In this document: positions 1-9,096 of the stretch, piece by piece
Layout: every line of letters starts with the position of its first letter
Numbering within the stretch: the stretch's first letter is position 1
From: Gemmatimonas sp.
Lineage (GTDB): Bacteria; Gemmatimonadota; Gemmatimonadetes; Gemmatimonadales; Gemmatimonadaceae
NCBI RefSeq assembly: GCF_027531815.1
Contig: NZ_JAPZSK010000002.1
Coordinates: 186,001 to 250,000, forward strand
Reading direction: 5' to 3'
Length of the DNA stretch: 64,000 nucleotides
Position numbers and translations under genes: made by a program
The notes under the pieces: model-generated
Database searches by the model: none
The model's input: the letters and a program-made list of their open reading frames with translations, nothing else
What the model was told of the DNA's origin: nothing

Positions 1-1408
1 GCATCCCCGACCCCTCGGTGAGGCGCTGGGCCGCGCCGCCGCCCGCGAGCGGCACCCGATACAGATGCCGATCGTACGGACGCGCCGGATCACCCTGCGC
101 CAGGAAGTACACCCACCCGCGCGGCTGGTCCACGCGCACCACCGCGGTCACAGGAAAGCTGCCCTGCGTGAGGCGCGCCACCACGCGGCCATTCAGGTCG
201 TAGCGGTACAGGTGGTCCCATCCGTCGCGCTCCGAGCGCCAGAGAAACCCGGTGCCGTCGGGAAGGATCGTCCACGGAAAATCGTCGCCCCACACCACCT
301 CGTGGTGGTTGGTGAGGAAGGTGGGGGAGCGCTCGCTCATGATGACGCGGGCCTCGCCCGTGGATGGGTCCGCGGCCCATACCTCCACGCTGTGCAGCAG
401 GCGGTCGTACTTGGCCACCAGCACGCGCGATTCGTCGGGCAGCCACCCCATGACCTCGAGGTAGCTGTCGCGGGTGTCCCCGAGCTGCAACGCCACCGGA
501 CGCCCCCACACCACATCCAGAACATACAGCGAGGGCACCTGCAGCACGCCGCCCGCCCGCGTCCACCGCGTCTCCAGCGGCTCCACGAACATCTTGAGCC
601 ATTGCGCGCCGAGCATCTTCTGCATGCCGCGCACATCGTTGCGTTGCGCCACAAAGCGCGTGCCGCTGGGGGACCACGGTTCCCAGCGGCGCGTCTCCAC
701 GGTCCACAGTGAATCGGCGGTGCCGTCGGTGGTACGCATGAGGGTGCGCCCGTCGGTCGCCGAGCGCAGGGCGATGTCATGCCCCTGCACGCCGAGGTAC
801 CAGCGGCCGTCGGGCGAGCGGCGCTCGAGATTGCGCGTTTCGCCGCCGCCGGTGAAGGACTCCTGCCAGAAGGGCTGCGGCCGCTGGCGGGTCAGTTCGC
901 TGGTGGCCAGTCGATCGCCCTCGTTCGCGGTGGGGCGCGGTAGCCGCGTCAGCGCATAGGTGGCGAGCTCCAGCTGCCAGTTGTCCCCCTCCAGCTCGAA
1001 GCGCAGCTGCTGCGGCGCGGTGAACGCCACCTGGGCAAACGGCACCCCACGGCCGGCGGGCTCGTGGCCCAGCCGTTCGACGAGGGCGCGGCGCAGCCGC
1101 TCGGCATCCAGCAGCGGCGTCGTGCGTCCGGTGGCCAGCTCCACGCGCTGCAGCACCCGGTCGTTGGGGCCGCCGTCGGCGTACCAGAGACTCGTGCCCC
1201 CCGGGATCCACCCCGGCACCACCCGCCCGCCCTGAACGAGCTGATCGAAATCGAGGTAGGCGTCGTAGACCGCGCGACGCGCCGGGCTGATCGGGGCCGT
1301 CTGCGCCACCACTGGCGTGGCCAGCGATGATGCAGCCACGAGGGCGCCAACGAACACCGCGGCGGTACGCGCGCGGGGGGCTGCAGGACGATGAGGAGAC
1401 GGTGGCAC
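1..1408 (-). CDS. S9-family (DPP IV-like) peptidase, beta-propeller part, C-terminus off the left edge
   Basis: The reverse strand encodes about 469 residues and is still open at base 1, so only the N-terminal part is present. It begins at a GTG (1408) followed by a short basic stretch, a hydrophobic segment (around AAVFVGALVAASSLA) and an Ala-x-Ala-like PVVAQ cleavage region, so it should be exported. The rest reads as a DPP IV N-terminal beta-propeller: repeated blocks such as SPDGRWYLGVQGHDIAL, LYVLDVVWGRPVALQLGD and PFWQESFTGGGETRN. The Ser-Asp-His hydrolase domain expected in family S9 would lie beyond the window. It starts 47 nt after the DUF885 gene and belongs to the susC-susD-DUF885 operon, which suggests periplasmic cleavage of dipeptides from imported peptides. 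The GTG start has no strong ribosome site, so the exact start is uncertain. Confidence 0.85.
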   Translation of the reverse strand, partial: MPPSPHRPAAPRARTAAVFVGALVAASSLATPVVAQTAPISPARRAVYDAYLDFDQLVQGGRVVPGWIPGGTSLWYADGGPNDRVLQRVELATGRTTPLLDAERLRRALVERLGHEPAGRGVPFAQVAFTAPQQLRFELEGDNWQLELATYALTRLPRPTANEGDRLATSELTRQRPQPFWQESFTGGGETRNLERRSPDGRWYLGVQGHDIALRSATDGRTLMRTTDGTADSLWTVETRRWEPWSPSGTRFVAQRNDVRGMQKMLGAQWLKMFVEPLETRWTRAGGVLQVPSLYVLDVVWGRPVALQLGDTRDSYLEVMGWLPDESRVLVAKYDRLLHSVEVWAADPSTGEARVIMSERSPTFLTNHHEVVWGDDFPWTILPDGTGFLWRSERDGWDHLYRYDLNGRVVARLTQGSFPVTAVVRVDQPRGWVYFLAQGDPARPYDRHLYRVPLAGGGAAQRLTEGSGM

Positions 1409-1455
1409 GGACACGACCGGTGGTGAGGGTGAGGGCTGGCTGGGCCCCCGGGGAA

Positions 1456-3312
1456 TCAGCGCGCGCCCTGCTGCTGCGCCAGCCACGCGTCTACACGCTG
1501 TTCAAGCGCGAAGAAGGGCAGCGGACCGTCGGCCAGGATTACCCGGTGGAAGGCGCGCGGGTCGAAGCGCGGCCCCAACGCCTGCTCGGCGCGCGTCCGC
1601 AGGCGCTGGAACGTCAGCATGCCCATGCGGTAGCCCAGCGCCTGGCCGGGAATGTCGCAGCAGTAGCGCAACACCTCCGACGCCACTTCGGCGTCGGAGA
1701 TCACCGAGTTGGCGCGCAGGTAGGCCAGCCCGCGCTCGTGGCTCCATCCGAGCAGATTGAGCCCGGTATCGAGCACCAGGCGCGCGGCGCTGTAGAGTTC
1801 CATGATGCGGCGCCCATAGCGGTCGTACGGATCCCGATAGCCCCCCATCAGCTCGGCCAGCGCGGCCGCGTATTCCCCCCACCCCTCGGTGTAGGCGGTG
1901 CTGGCGTAGTTGCGGCGCAGTGGGTGCTTGTTCGCCAGCACCTCCTGCACCAGCGCGAGGTGAAAGTGATGCCCCGGGTGGATCTCGTGGTACGCCAACC
2001 CCTCGAACCACACGGTGGTTTTCTGCGCGAGCTGCCCGCCGTTGAAGAAGTACACCCCGGTCGAGTCGGCGGCCGATGGCTGGCGGTAGTAGCCGTAGGT
2101 CATCCCCGCCTCCAGCGCCGGGTCCAGCCGGCGCACGTCGTACGGGGCGCGGGCCAAGTCGGCGAACTGCTCCCCCAACCGGGGGCGCAGAGTGGCCAGA
2201 TGCCCCAGCATCTTGTCGCGCATCACGTCGGGGGAGGCGGGCACGAAGCGTGGGGCCGTGCGCAGGTACCGATGAAACGCCTCCCGGGTGCGCGTATGCT
2301 CCGCCGCCTCCCCTCCCGCATTCCCGAGCGTCTGACGGATGGAGTCCAGTTCGGCGGTGATGCGCGCGATCTCACGGAGCCCCAGCTCGTGGATCTGCTC
2401 GGGGGTCCGGTCGAAGGTGAGCGAGGCGCGCACCAGCCGACGATAGTGGGCCTCTCCCCCGGGGTACTGCGCGAGCCCCACAGTGACGGGGGCCTGCGCC
2501 AGGTACGGCCCCTCCAGCCACGATAGGAGCCGGTCGAACGCCGGGTTCACCCGCTCGACCACCTCGGCTTGCAGCTGCTCCTGAAAACGCGCCACGGCCG
2601 CGCTGTCCTGCGCGCGAAGTCCACGCAGCCGAGGCTCGGCTACGGCCAGCGGGCTGCGCGCGGGCTCGGTGCGGAACTGCCGCAGCAGCGTGACGGCCGC
2701 CGCCACCTCGGGCTTCGGCATGCGGTACCCGTGCCGCGCCTGCCCCCGCAGGTACCCGTGCACCGCGTCCACGACCCCGGCATACTGCCCGGCCAGGTCG
2801 AGGTAGCGCGTCAGGTCGTCCGGGGTCGAAAAGCGCTGGGCGCCCAGGATCGCGTGCACGCCAACGAACCCGTTGCCATAGGGGGAGACGGGGTTGCGGA
2901 ACCAGAAGGCGTCCGCCTCGTCGGCCATCTCCATGGCGCGCGCCCGCGTGACCGCCGCCAGGCTCCAGGCCTCGCTCCCCACGGGGAGCGCCCCGATGCT
3001 GTCCAGCCGCGCCAGGATGCGCCGCCCGAATGCGGCATCCTGCTCCGCTTCCTCTTGCGAGGGAATCGGCAGCTGCCGCACCGGCACCCCGGTACGCAGG
3101 CGCACGCCCGCCTCCGTGGCCACGATGCGCGCCCACAGGGCGTCGGCGATGGCGGTGACGCGGGCACTGTCCCCCATCGCCACGCCACCGGACGCACGCT
3201 CCCGACCCCGTCCCTGCGCATTGGCCCGGGTCGGCAGCAGCGCCGGCGGCAGGGTAAACGCGAGCAGGAGGATGGCGGTGGCGAGCGCCCGGGGACGTGA
3301 GTGACAGGTCAT
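1456..3312 (-). CDS. DUF885 family secreted peptidase-like protein
   Basis: 618 residues. The ATG at 3312 overlaps the TAA of the susD-like gene (TAATG), so the two are translationally coupled; longer open frame upstream is only overlap with susD. The N-terminus (ATAILLLAFTLPPALL, then RANAQ) is a signal peptide. Around residues 440-455 lies YHEIHPGHHFHLALVQ and around 475-485 EGWGEYAAALAEL. These two blocks (HE-x2-PGH and EGW-x-Y) are the hallmark of DUF885 proteins, which are viewed as zinc-dependent carboxypeptidase-like enzymes. In this operon, behind a SusC/SusD pair and before a DPP IV-like enzyme, a role in trimming peptides in the periplasm fits. Function is inferred from family and neighbourhood; substrate unknown. 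Confidence 0.9.
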   Translation of the reverse strand: MTCHSRPRALATAILLLAFTLPPALLPTRANAQGRGRERASGGVAMGDSARVTAIADALWARIVATEAGVRLRTGVPVRQLPIPSQEEAEQDAAFGRRILARLDSIGALPVGSEAWSLAAVTRARAMEMADEADAFWFRNPVSPYGNGFVGVHAILGAQRFSTPDDLTRYLDLAGQYAGVVDAVHGYLRGQARHGYRMPKPEVAAAVTLLRQFRTEPARSPLAVAEPRLRGLRAQDSAAVARFQEQLQAEVVERVNPAFDRLLSWLEGPYLAQAPVTVGLAQYPGGEAHYRRLVRASLTFDRTPEQIHELGLREIARITAELDSIRQTLGNAGGEAAEHTRTREAFHRYLRTAPRFVPASPDVMRDKMLGHLATLRPRLGEQFADLARAPYDVRRLDPALEAGMTYGYYRQPSAADSTGVYFFNGGQLAQKTTVWFEGLAYHEIHPGHHFHLALVQEVLANKHPLRRNYASTAYTEGWGEYAAALAELMGGYRDPYDRYGRRIMELYSAARLVLDTGLNLLGWSHERGLAYLRANSVISDAEVASEVLRYCCDIPGQALGYRMGMLTFQRLRTRAEQALGPRFDPRAFHRVILADGPLPFFALEQRVDAWLAQQQGAR

Positions 3313-4589
3313 TACCGGCCGTTCAGGTTGGGGTTGGTCGTGCGCTCCAGATCGGGGAGCGGGAAGCAGCGATTGGTGCCGTAGAAGCCGCCACCGAAGG
3401 GGAACGGTGCGCCCGTGGCCGGCACAAACGGAAGGGACAGGCGCTGATAGTCGCCAAGATGCTGCGACTCGAGGAACAGCTCCGCCCTGCGCTCGTAGAT
3501 GAGCTGGGCCCGCACCTCGGCCGCCGACGTGGAGGCGAACGGCGGCAGGGCGGGGGTGGTGCGAGCGTGCAGCGTGTTGATGATCGCCACGGCCGCCGCC
3601 ACGTTGCCTGCCGCCAACTCCGCTTCGGCGATGATCAGCTGCGCCTCCGCCCACTTGGCAATGGGAATGGGGGCGGCGAAGCTCGCGTACTTGGTTTGCA
3701 CGAACAGGGAGTCCGAGTTGTTTGCCCCCGTACGGTTGGCGTTGGTCACCGGCACCCGGGGGTCGCGCACGCCGGCGAAGGTCAAGGTCCGGTACACCGG
3801 TCCCACCGTGAGCCCCGCCCCTTGGTTGTTGTTGTTGAACACCGGGTTGAAGCGGCGGGGGTCCGCGCTGGAGTACGTGGCGTTCCGCACGAAGTTCGCG
3901 GGCACCTGCCGGGCGTCAGCCGCCGCCTCCGCAAGGCGCGTCAGGTTGAGGCGGGCGCGGGCGCGGCCGAGGTAGGCCATGGCGAGAATGTCCGCGGTGT
4001 TGCTGGCCTGCGCGTCGGCGATCGCCGCCGTGAAACGCTCCTCGGCCCGCGTCCACACCTGCGCCTTGGGCAGTTCCGGGCCCGTGGCGATGGTGGCGGT
4101 GCACATCTGCTCTCCCAGCAGGAGGAGCGCATAGCCGGCGTACGCCGCGTTGGTGGCCAGCAGCTGGCGGCGATTGGTGACCTGGGTATCGGTCCATGAC
4201 TCGAGCCCCTTCTGCAACTCACCGGAGAGCCAGAGCGTGACGTTGAGGGCACCGAAGGGGCCGAGCCCGCCACAGCCACCGTTGCTGATGGTGGAGCTGG
4301 TGGCGATGTCGCGGCGATCCACCTGCCAGGTGGTGTTGCCGGTGGAGGAGTTGGCGAGTTCGTCGCCCAGCGTACCGCCACTCACGACGGCGCCGCCGAA
4401 GGCGCATTCGAACTCGCCGACCACGGAGTTCATGAGGATAGCGGCGTTCGCCGGGACGATGGCGTCATCGGCGGGGACGCGGCTGGGCACGTCCACGTCC
4501 AGGAGGGAGCCGCACGCCGTAGTTGCGGCGAAGAAGGCGAGGGCGCTGGCGCGCACGGTCGCTCGCGCGGCGCGGGAACGAGGGGTCAT
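3312..4589 (-). CDS. SusD/RagB-like outer-membrane lipoprotein
   Basis: 425 residues from the ATG at 4589, which lies 20 nt downstream of the susC stop. The start is chosen because a basic n-region (TPRSRAARATVRAS), a hydrophobic stretch and a Cys (ATTACGSLL) follow directly, a plausible lipobox. The middle holds the alpha-helical repeat pattern typical of SusD (ADILAMAYLGRARARLNL, then ADARQVP), and the C-terminus has the family-type block IYERRAELFLESQHLGDYQR followed by a closing FPLPDLERTTNP. SusD proteins are surface lids that catch the nutrient and pass it to the SusC channel. The peptidases downstream suggest a peptide ligand. High confidence in family, low in ligand. Confidence 0.92.
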   Translation of the reverse strand: MTPRSRAARATVRASALAFFAATTACGSLLDVDVPSRVPADDAIVPANAAILMNSVVGEFECAFGGAVVSGGTLGDELANSSTGNTTWQVDRRDIATSSTISNGGCGGLGPFGALNVTLWLSGELQKGLESWTDTQVTNRRQLLATNAAYAGYALLLLGEQMCTATIATGPELPKAQVWTRAEERFTAAIADAQASNTADILAMAYLGRARARLNLTRLAEAAADARQVPANFVRNATYSSADPRRFNPVFNNNNQGAGLTVGPVYRTLTFAGVRDPRVPVTNANRTGANNSDSLFVQTKYASFAAPIPIAKWAEAQLIIAEAELAAGNVAAAVAIINTLHARTTPALPPFASTSAAEVRAQLIYERRAELFLESQHLGDYQRLSLPFVPATGAPFPFGGGFYGTNRCFPLPDLERTTNPNLNGR

Positions 4590-4609
4590 GGAGATAGGCA
4601 CCGGGCGCC

Positions 4610-7600
4610 TCAGAAGGTCAGGTTGAGGGAGAACCGCAGCTGCCGCGGGAGGGGCAGGTTGGCCTGCTCGCTGGCGGTGAGCTCGCCGAAGCCGCCCGGC
4701 TGTTCCGTCTCCGGGTCGAGCCCCGACCAGCGGGTCCACGTGTAGAGATTGCGGCCGGCCAGCAGCAGCGAAGCGCGCGAGGCGCGCACCTGCCGGGCGA
4801 GGGCGTCGGGGAGGTCGTAGGACACCGAGACCTCGCGCAGCTTGGCGAAGGAGGCGTCGTTGATGAATCCGCTGGTGAGCACGAGCGCACTGCCGCGCTG
4901 CGCGTACGCCACGTCACGTGGATCGAACTCCTGCGGGAAGTAGTTCTGGCGGCACAGCCGGAACACGGTGCAGCGCGCCCAGAGGTTCGTGTCGAAGCGG
5001 CGCATTCCTTCCCGGAAGTCGACCATGGTATAGAGCCGGAGCCGTTGGCCAAGGCGCACGGTGGACGTGACGGCGCCTTCGTACTTGGGGGTGGAGCGCC
5101 CCAAATAGGTGAGCGGCGCGGTGGCGCAGGGGGCAGGCCCGGTGGGGGTTTCGCACTGCAGGTTGGTGGCCTGTCCGTTGCCGTCCAGCGTGGCGCTGGT
5201 CAGCCGCTGGCCGAAGAAGGCCGCCACCGGGAACCCCACGCGGTGCTGCTGGGCGCGCGGGAAGGTGCCAACGAAGATCGGTGGCTGTCCGCCCAGATCG
5301 GTGATCTCGTTTTCGTTCGAGTTGAGCGTGGCCGTGAGATCCCAGCCGAGCCGTTCGCCCGTGAGTACGGCCACCGTGGTGCGGAGCTCGAAGCCGTCGT
5401 TGCGGATGGCGCCCAGGTTGGTGAAGCGGGTGCCAATGAACCCGCTCGAGGGGGATACCGGTGCCAGCACGATGGCGTCGCGCCGGTCCTGGCGGAACCA
5501 GGTGAACTCCAGCGCCACGCGGTCCTGGAAGAGCCCTGCATCAAAGCCCAGCTCCAGCTCGGTGCCGAGTTCCGGCTTGAGGTCGGGGTTGCCCACCGCC
5601 TGGGTGGTGAGGGCCGGTTGATCGCCGGGGCCAGTCACGGGCCCCAGCGTGCGCAGCGCTGCGAACGCATCCGGCTGCTGCCCTGCTGCGCCGTACGCGG
5701 TGCGCAGCTTGAAGGTGTTCACCACGCCCTTCTTCCACCACCCTTCCTCGCTGGCCACCCAGCTGCCGCTGATCTTCGGGTAGGTGGCCGCCTGAAAGTC
5801 GGTGCCGAAGGCGCTGTTGTTGTCCACGCGGACGGCGCCGGTCACGAAGAGCCGGTTGCGCCATCCCAGCTGCTGCTGGGCATAGGTCCCGATGGTGGTG
5901 TTCTCGATGAAGTCGTCGCCCCCGGTGCGCACCGACGTACCCAGAATGGTGCTGAGTCCCGGCGCGGGGAACTGCTGGCCGCTGACGGTGGTAAGGCGCG
6001 TGAGGCGGCCAAAGTACTGGGCGCCCACGCTGGTCTGGCTGGTCAGCCCCTCCCGGAGCGTGGCGGTGTAGGTGGCGCTGTAGTCCAGCGTGTTGGTGCG
6101 TGCGTCGCGCAGCTGCACATCCTTGCGCCCCGCCGCAACCGCCGGGCTGAAGAAGCGGGCCTGCTGCGGGGTCATGCGGCGCACAATGTTCTGGTTGTTC
6201 TCCTGCACCATGTCCGTGCCGATGTTGAGCCGCTGGGTGAGGCGGCTGCCCAACTGGTGCTGCAGCTGCGCGGAAACGGTGGTGCGCTGCAGCAGCTGGA
6301 AGACGTCGTTGACGCCGTAGAGCACCTCAGGGGGCGCGGCAAAGAAGCCGCGGCTGGGGGAGCTCGCGGTCAGCGGGTTGGCGTTGAGCGCGCTGAAGAG
6401 CGGCGCGCCGCCCCCTTCCTGCGGGGCGAAGCTGGTCTTGCCGGTCACCACGCCCAGGTCGAGACGGGCCGTCAGCGAGGGGCGCGGCAGGAACTGCAGG
6501 TTGGCGCGGAGCGACGACTGCTGCTGCCGGTTGTTGAGGTCGATGCCTTCGTCATCCTGCAGCACCCCGCCCACGCGATAGCTGACCGGCCCCGAGCCAC
6601 CATCGATGCCGAGCGCATACCGCTGGAACTGGCCGGTGCGCCAGATGCTGTTGCCCAGCGTCCGCTCATTCTCCACGGCATTGAAGGAGAGGATCTGCCC
6701 CTGCGGCGAGCGCGCATAATTGGTGGGGATGCGTCCGGCCGGGTCTGCGAACTCGTTGGTTCCCTGATCTGCCGTGAAGGTGAGCCGGGCTTTCTCGCCG
6801 GCGCGCCCGGACTTGGTGATGATCTGGATCACGCCGTTGGAGGCCTCGGTACCGTAGAGCGTGGCGGCGGCGGGACCCTTGATGATCTCGATGGACTCGA
6901 TGTCGGCCGGATTGATGTCGTTGAGGCGGGAGACGACGTTGGCCCCCTGGATCGCCGGGCCGGAGGCCTGCGCGGCGTCCATGCGAATACCGTCCACATA
7001 GACGAGCGGTGCGCCGGTGAGGGCGAGGCTGTTGCGGCCGCGGATGTTGACCTTGGTCCCCGCACCAGCCATGCCGGAGTTGGCGGTGAGGACCACGTTC
7101 GAGGCGCGACCGTTCATCAGCTGCGACACGTCGGTTACCGGCGCCCGCTCCAGGGTGCCGCGGGCATCGATCTTGGTGATCGCATTGCCCACCGCGCGGC
7201 GCTCGACGGTGCCCGCCGTGCCGGTGACCACCACCTCATCGAGATTCACCGACAGCTCGCTGAGCGTGAACGCGAGCGTGGCGCTCCCCGCGCCGATCGT
7301 TCGGGACTGTGCCTGGTAGCCGATGGCGGTGACCCGCACGGTCCGATCGGTGCCGCCGACGCCGGTCAGGCGGAAGCGCCCGCGGGGGTCGGTAAGTGCC
7401 GTGGTGCTGGTGCCCACGACGAGGACCCGCGCGCCTTGCACGGGACGGCCGCGGGTATCGGTCACGGTACCGCTGATGGAGTCGGCCTGCAGGCGCGGGA
7501 CGACCGTTGGGGAAGCCCCCGGGGCGGCCGGCGAGGCGGCGAGGGCTGGGGCCGCGGTGGCCGCGAGGACGGCCAACCCGCCGCCCCAGAGCAGGGCGGT

Positions 7601-7630
7601 GACGTGGGGGTGTGGGCTGGGACGGGGCAT
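4610..7630 (-). CDS. SusC/RagA-type TonB-linked outer-membrane transporter
   Basis: About 1006 residues from the ATG at 7630. An ATG at 7669 would add 13 residues but lies inside an inverted repeat that looks like a control site, so 7630 is preferred. Order of parts: signal peptide (ALLWGGGLAVLAATAAPALA), a carboxypeptidase-regulatory-like domain (GTVTDTRGRPVQGARVLVVG), the plug, and a long beta-barrel ending in LRFSLNLTF with a terminal Phe. The plug holds the SusC signature RLNDINPADIESIEIIKGPA followed by ATLYGTEASNGVIQI. It is first in the operon with susD, DUF885 and the DPP IV-like gene. It would import large peptides using TonB energy; the substrate is inferred only from neighbours. 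Confidence 0.95.
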   Translation of the reverse strand: MPRPSPHPHVTALLWGGGLAVLAATAAPALAASPAAPGASPTVVPRLQADSISGTVTDTRGRPVQGARVLVVGTSTTALTDPRGRFRLTGVGGTDRTVRVTAIGYQAQSRTIGAGSATLAFTLSELSVNLDEVVVTGTAGTVERRAVGNAITKIDARGTLERAPVTDVSQLMNGRASNVVLTANSGMAGAGTKVNIRGRNSLALTGAPLVYVDGIRMDAAQASGPAIQGANVVSRLNDINPADIESIEIIKGPAAATLYGTEASNGVIQIITKSGRAGEKARLTFTADQGTNEFADPAGRIPTNYARSPQGQILSFNAVENERTLGNSIWRTGQFQRYALGIDGGSGPVSYRVGGVLQDDEGIDLNNRQQQSSLRANLQFLPRPSLTARLDLGVVTGKTSFAPQEGGGAPLFSALNANPLTASSPSRGFFAAPPEVLYGVNDVFQLLQRTTVSAQLQHQLGSRLTQRLNIGTDMVQENNQNIVRRMTPQQARFFSPAVAAGRKDVQLRDARTNTLDYSATYTATLREGLTSQTSVGAQYFGRLTRLTTVSGQQFPAPGLSTILGTSVRTGGDDFIENTTIGTYAQQQLGWRNRLFVTGAVRVDNNSAFGTDFQAATYPKISGSWVASEEGWWKKGVVNTFKLRTAYGAAGQQPDAFAALRTLGPVTGPGDQPALTTQAVGNPDLKPELGTELELGFDAGLFQDRVALEFTWFRQDRRDAIVLAPVSPSSGFIGTRFTNLGAIRNDGFELRTTVAVLTGERLGWDLTATLNSNENEITDLGGQPPIFVGTFPRAQQHRVGFPVAAFFGQRLTSATLDGNGQATNLQCETPTGPAPCATAPLTYLGRSTPKYEGAVTSTVRLGQRLRLYTMVDFREGMRRFDTNLWARCTVFRLCRQNYFPQEFDPRDVAYAQRGSALVLTSGFINDASFAKLREVSVSYDLPDALARQVRASRASLLLAGRNLYTWTRWSGLDPETEQPGGFGELTASEQANLPLPRQLRFSLNLTF

Positions 7631-7663
7631 GGGGGGAATCGGTGGGGGCGCGCGACCAAAGAA

Positions 7664-7691
7664 TCTCATATATTGAGATCCAGTCTCATAT
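7664..7691. promoter_or_regulatory. Repeat cluster upstream of susC, likely operator
   Basis: The octamer TCTCATAT occurs at 7664-7671 and 7684-7691, exactly 20 bp apart (about two helical turns). The first copy is half of an inverted repeat TCTCA-N5-TGAGA (7664-7678), and GAGA-TCCAG-TCTC (7675-7687) overlaps it. The cluster sits 34 nt before the susC start and about 100 nt before the divergent P450 gene, so it could control either. No matching regulator gene is adjacent except the IclR-type gene at 9097. Confidence 0.5.
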
Positions 7692-7790
7692 CATGCACCA
7701 TATCGTACCGATGGGGACTCACTTCGGCAAGCAAGTGTCGCCGCCCTCCACTCGGCGGCCCCGCGCGGCCTCCTTCCACCCCCGCTTCCC

Positions 7791-8969
7791 ATGACCGCGT
7801 ACCCCGCGTTCCCCATTGGGGCCACTGTCACGCTCGACCAGCTGGCCGACGATCCCTACCCCATCTTCCACCGCCTGCGGGCCACTGAGCCGGTAACCTG
7901 GGCGCCAGCCATCGGGCAGTGGCTGGTCACCAGCCGCGATCTGGTCATGGAGGTGCTGCGCGACACGATGCGCTTCCGCACCGACGATCCTCTGTCGCCT
8001 ATTCGTGCGACGTTTGGGCCACAGATGCTGTCCGCCGAGGGAGCGATGCAGCGGCGCTTCAAGTCGGCGTGTGCCCCTCCGTTCAACGCCAAGGCGGTGG
8101 ACGCGCTCACACCCCTCGTGCATGAGGTGGTCGCGGCACACGTCGGGGCGCTCCCGGCCACGGGCGCAGAGCTGCGGTCCACCTATGCCGCGCCGGTGGC
8201 AGTCGCCACCGTCGCGCGCGTGTTGGGGCTGGACCCGGCGGGGGATGGGCTGTTGCGCGAGTGGTACGACACCTTCGCCGACGCGCTCATCAACTACGCG
8301 GGGGACCCGGAGACGCGCACCCGTGCCGAGGCGGCCGTGCGCGCCTTTCGCGCCACGCTGCAGCCAATTCTGCACGACCCCGACGCCGCGTCGAGCGCAC
8401 TCCTGCACACCCTCGCGCGGGCGCATCCGCGGTTGCTGGATGACGAGGAAATCGCTGCCAACGCGCTCATCGTACTCTTCGGTGGCATCGAAACCACCGA
8501 GGCCTCGATTGCCAACACCACTTGGGCGATCCTCGCGCATCCGACGGCGCAGGGGGTCGGCCACCTCGACGCCGACGCCGTGGACCGGTGCGTGGAGGAA
8601 ACCTTCCGCTGGGAACCGGCCGTGCAGACGTGCAGCCGCTATGCACCGGAGGCGGTCCTGCTTGGCGGGGTGCCACTGCCGGCAGGAGCGATCGTGCAGT
8701 GCATGCTGGGGGCGGCCAACCGCGACCCGACCTACTTTCGCGTGCCGGACCTCTGGAATCCGGCGCGTGCGGATCCCACGCCGCATCTGGCGTTCGGATT
8801 TGGCCGGCACTTCTGCCTCGGGGCGGCCTTGGCTCGCCTGGAAGCGCGCACCGCGCTCCTCGCGCTCTTCCGCCGCCATCCGCACAGTCGCCTCGACCCC
8901 GAGCGTCCGAGCCGCCCCCACGGCCACGAATTCCGCAAACCGCGTCGCCTCGACGTGCTGTGGGCGTGA
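7791..8969 (+). CDS. Cytochrome P450
   Basis: 392 residues, the usual length for a soluble bacterial P450. The oxygen-activating I-helix block is GGIETTEA (about residues 231-238), the ExxR motif is EETFRW (about 270-275), and the haem ligand loop is FGFGRHFCLGAALARLE (about 335-351) with the conserved Cys near 342. There is no signal peptide or membrane anchor, so it is cytoplasmic and needs separate ferredoxin and reductase partners, which are not in this window. An IclR-type regulator follows 127 nt downstream on the same strand. The substrate cannot be told. It is divergent from the susC operon. Confidence 0.96.
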   Translation: MTAYPAFPIGATVTLDQLADDPYPIFHRLRATEPVTWAPAIGQWLVTSRDLVMEVLRDTMRFRTDDPLSPIRATFGPQMLSAEGAMQRRFKSACAPPFNAKAVDALTPLVHEVVAAHVGALPATGAELRSTYAAPVAVATVARVLGLDPAGDGLLREWYDTFADALINYAGDPETRTRAEAAVRAFRATLQPILHDPDAASSALLHTLARAHPRLLDDEEIAANALIVLFGGIETTEASIANTTWAILAHPTAQGVGHLDADAVDRCVEETFRWEPAVQTCSRYAPEAVLLGGVPLPAGAIVQCMLGAANRDPTYFRVPDLWNPARADPTPHLAFGFGRHFCLGAALARLEARTALLALFRRHPHSRLDPERPSRPHGHEFRKPRRLDVLWA

Positions 8970-9096
8970 CGAGTGGCCGTGTCGCGTGCGCTCGCCCCCA
9001 CCGTTCCCCCGCCATTCCCCCGCCATTCCCCGCTGCTTCCCGGACCTCTAGCTTGCCTGCGCACCGCGCCTGTGCGCCGGCCTCCCATCCTCCACC

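Noticed and set aside
5045-7888. Very long open frame on the plus strand opposite susC
   Set aside because: Composition is Arg/Gly/His-heavy and repetitive, it has no domain, and it is exactly antisense to a complete SusC gene; a GC-rich shadow.
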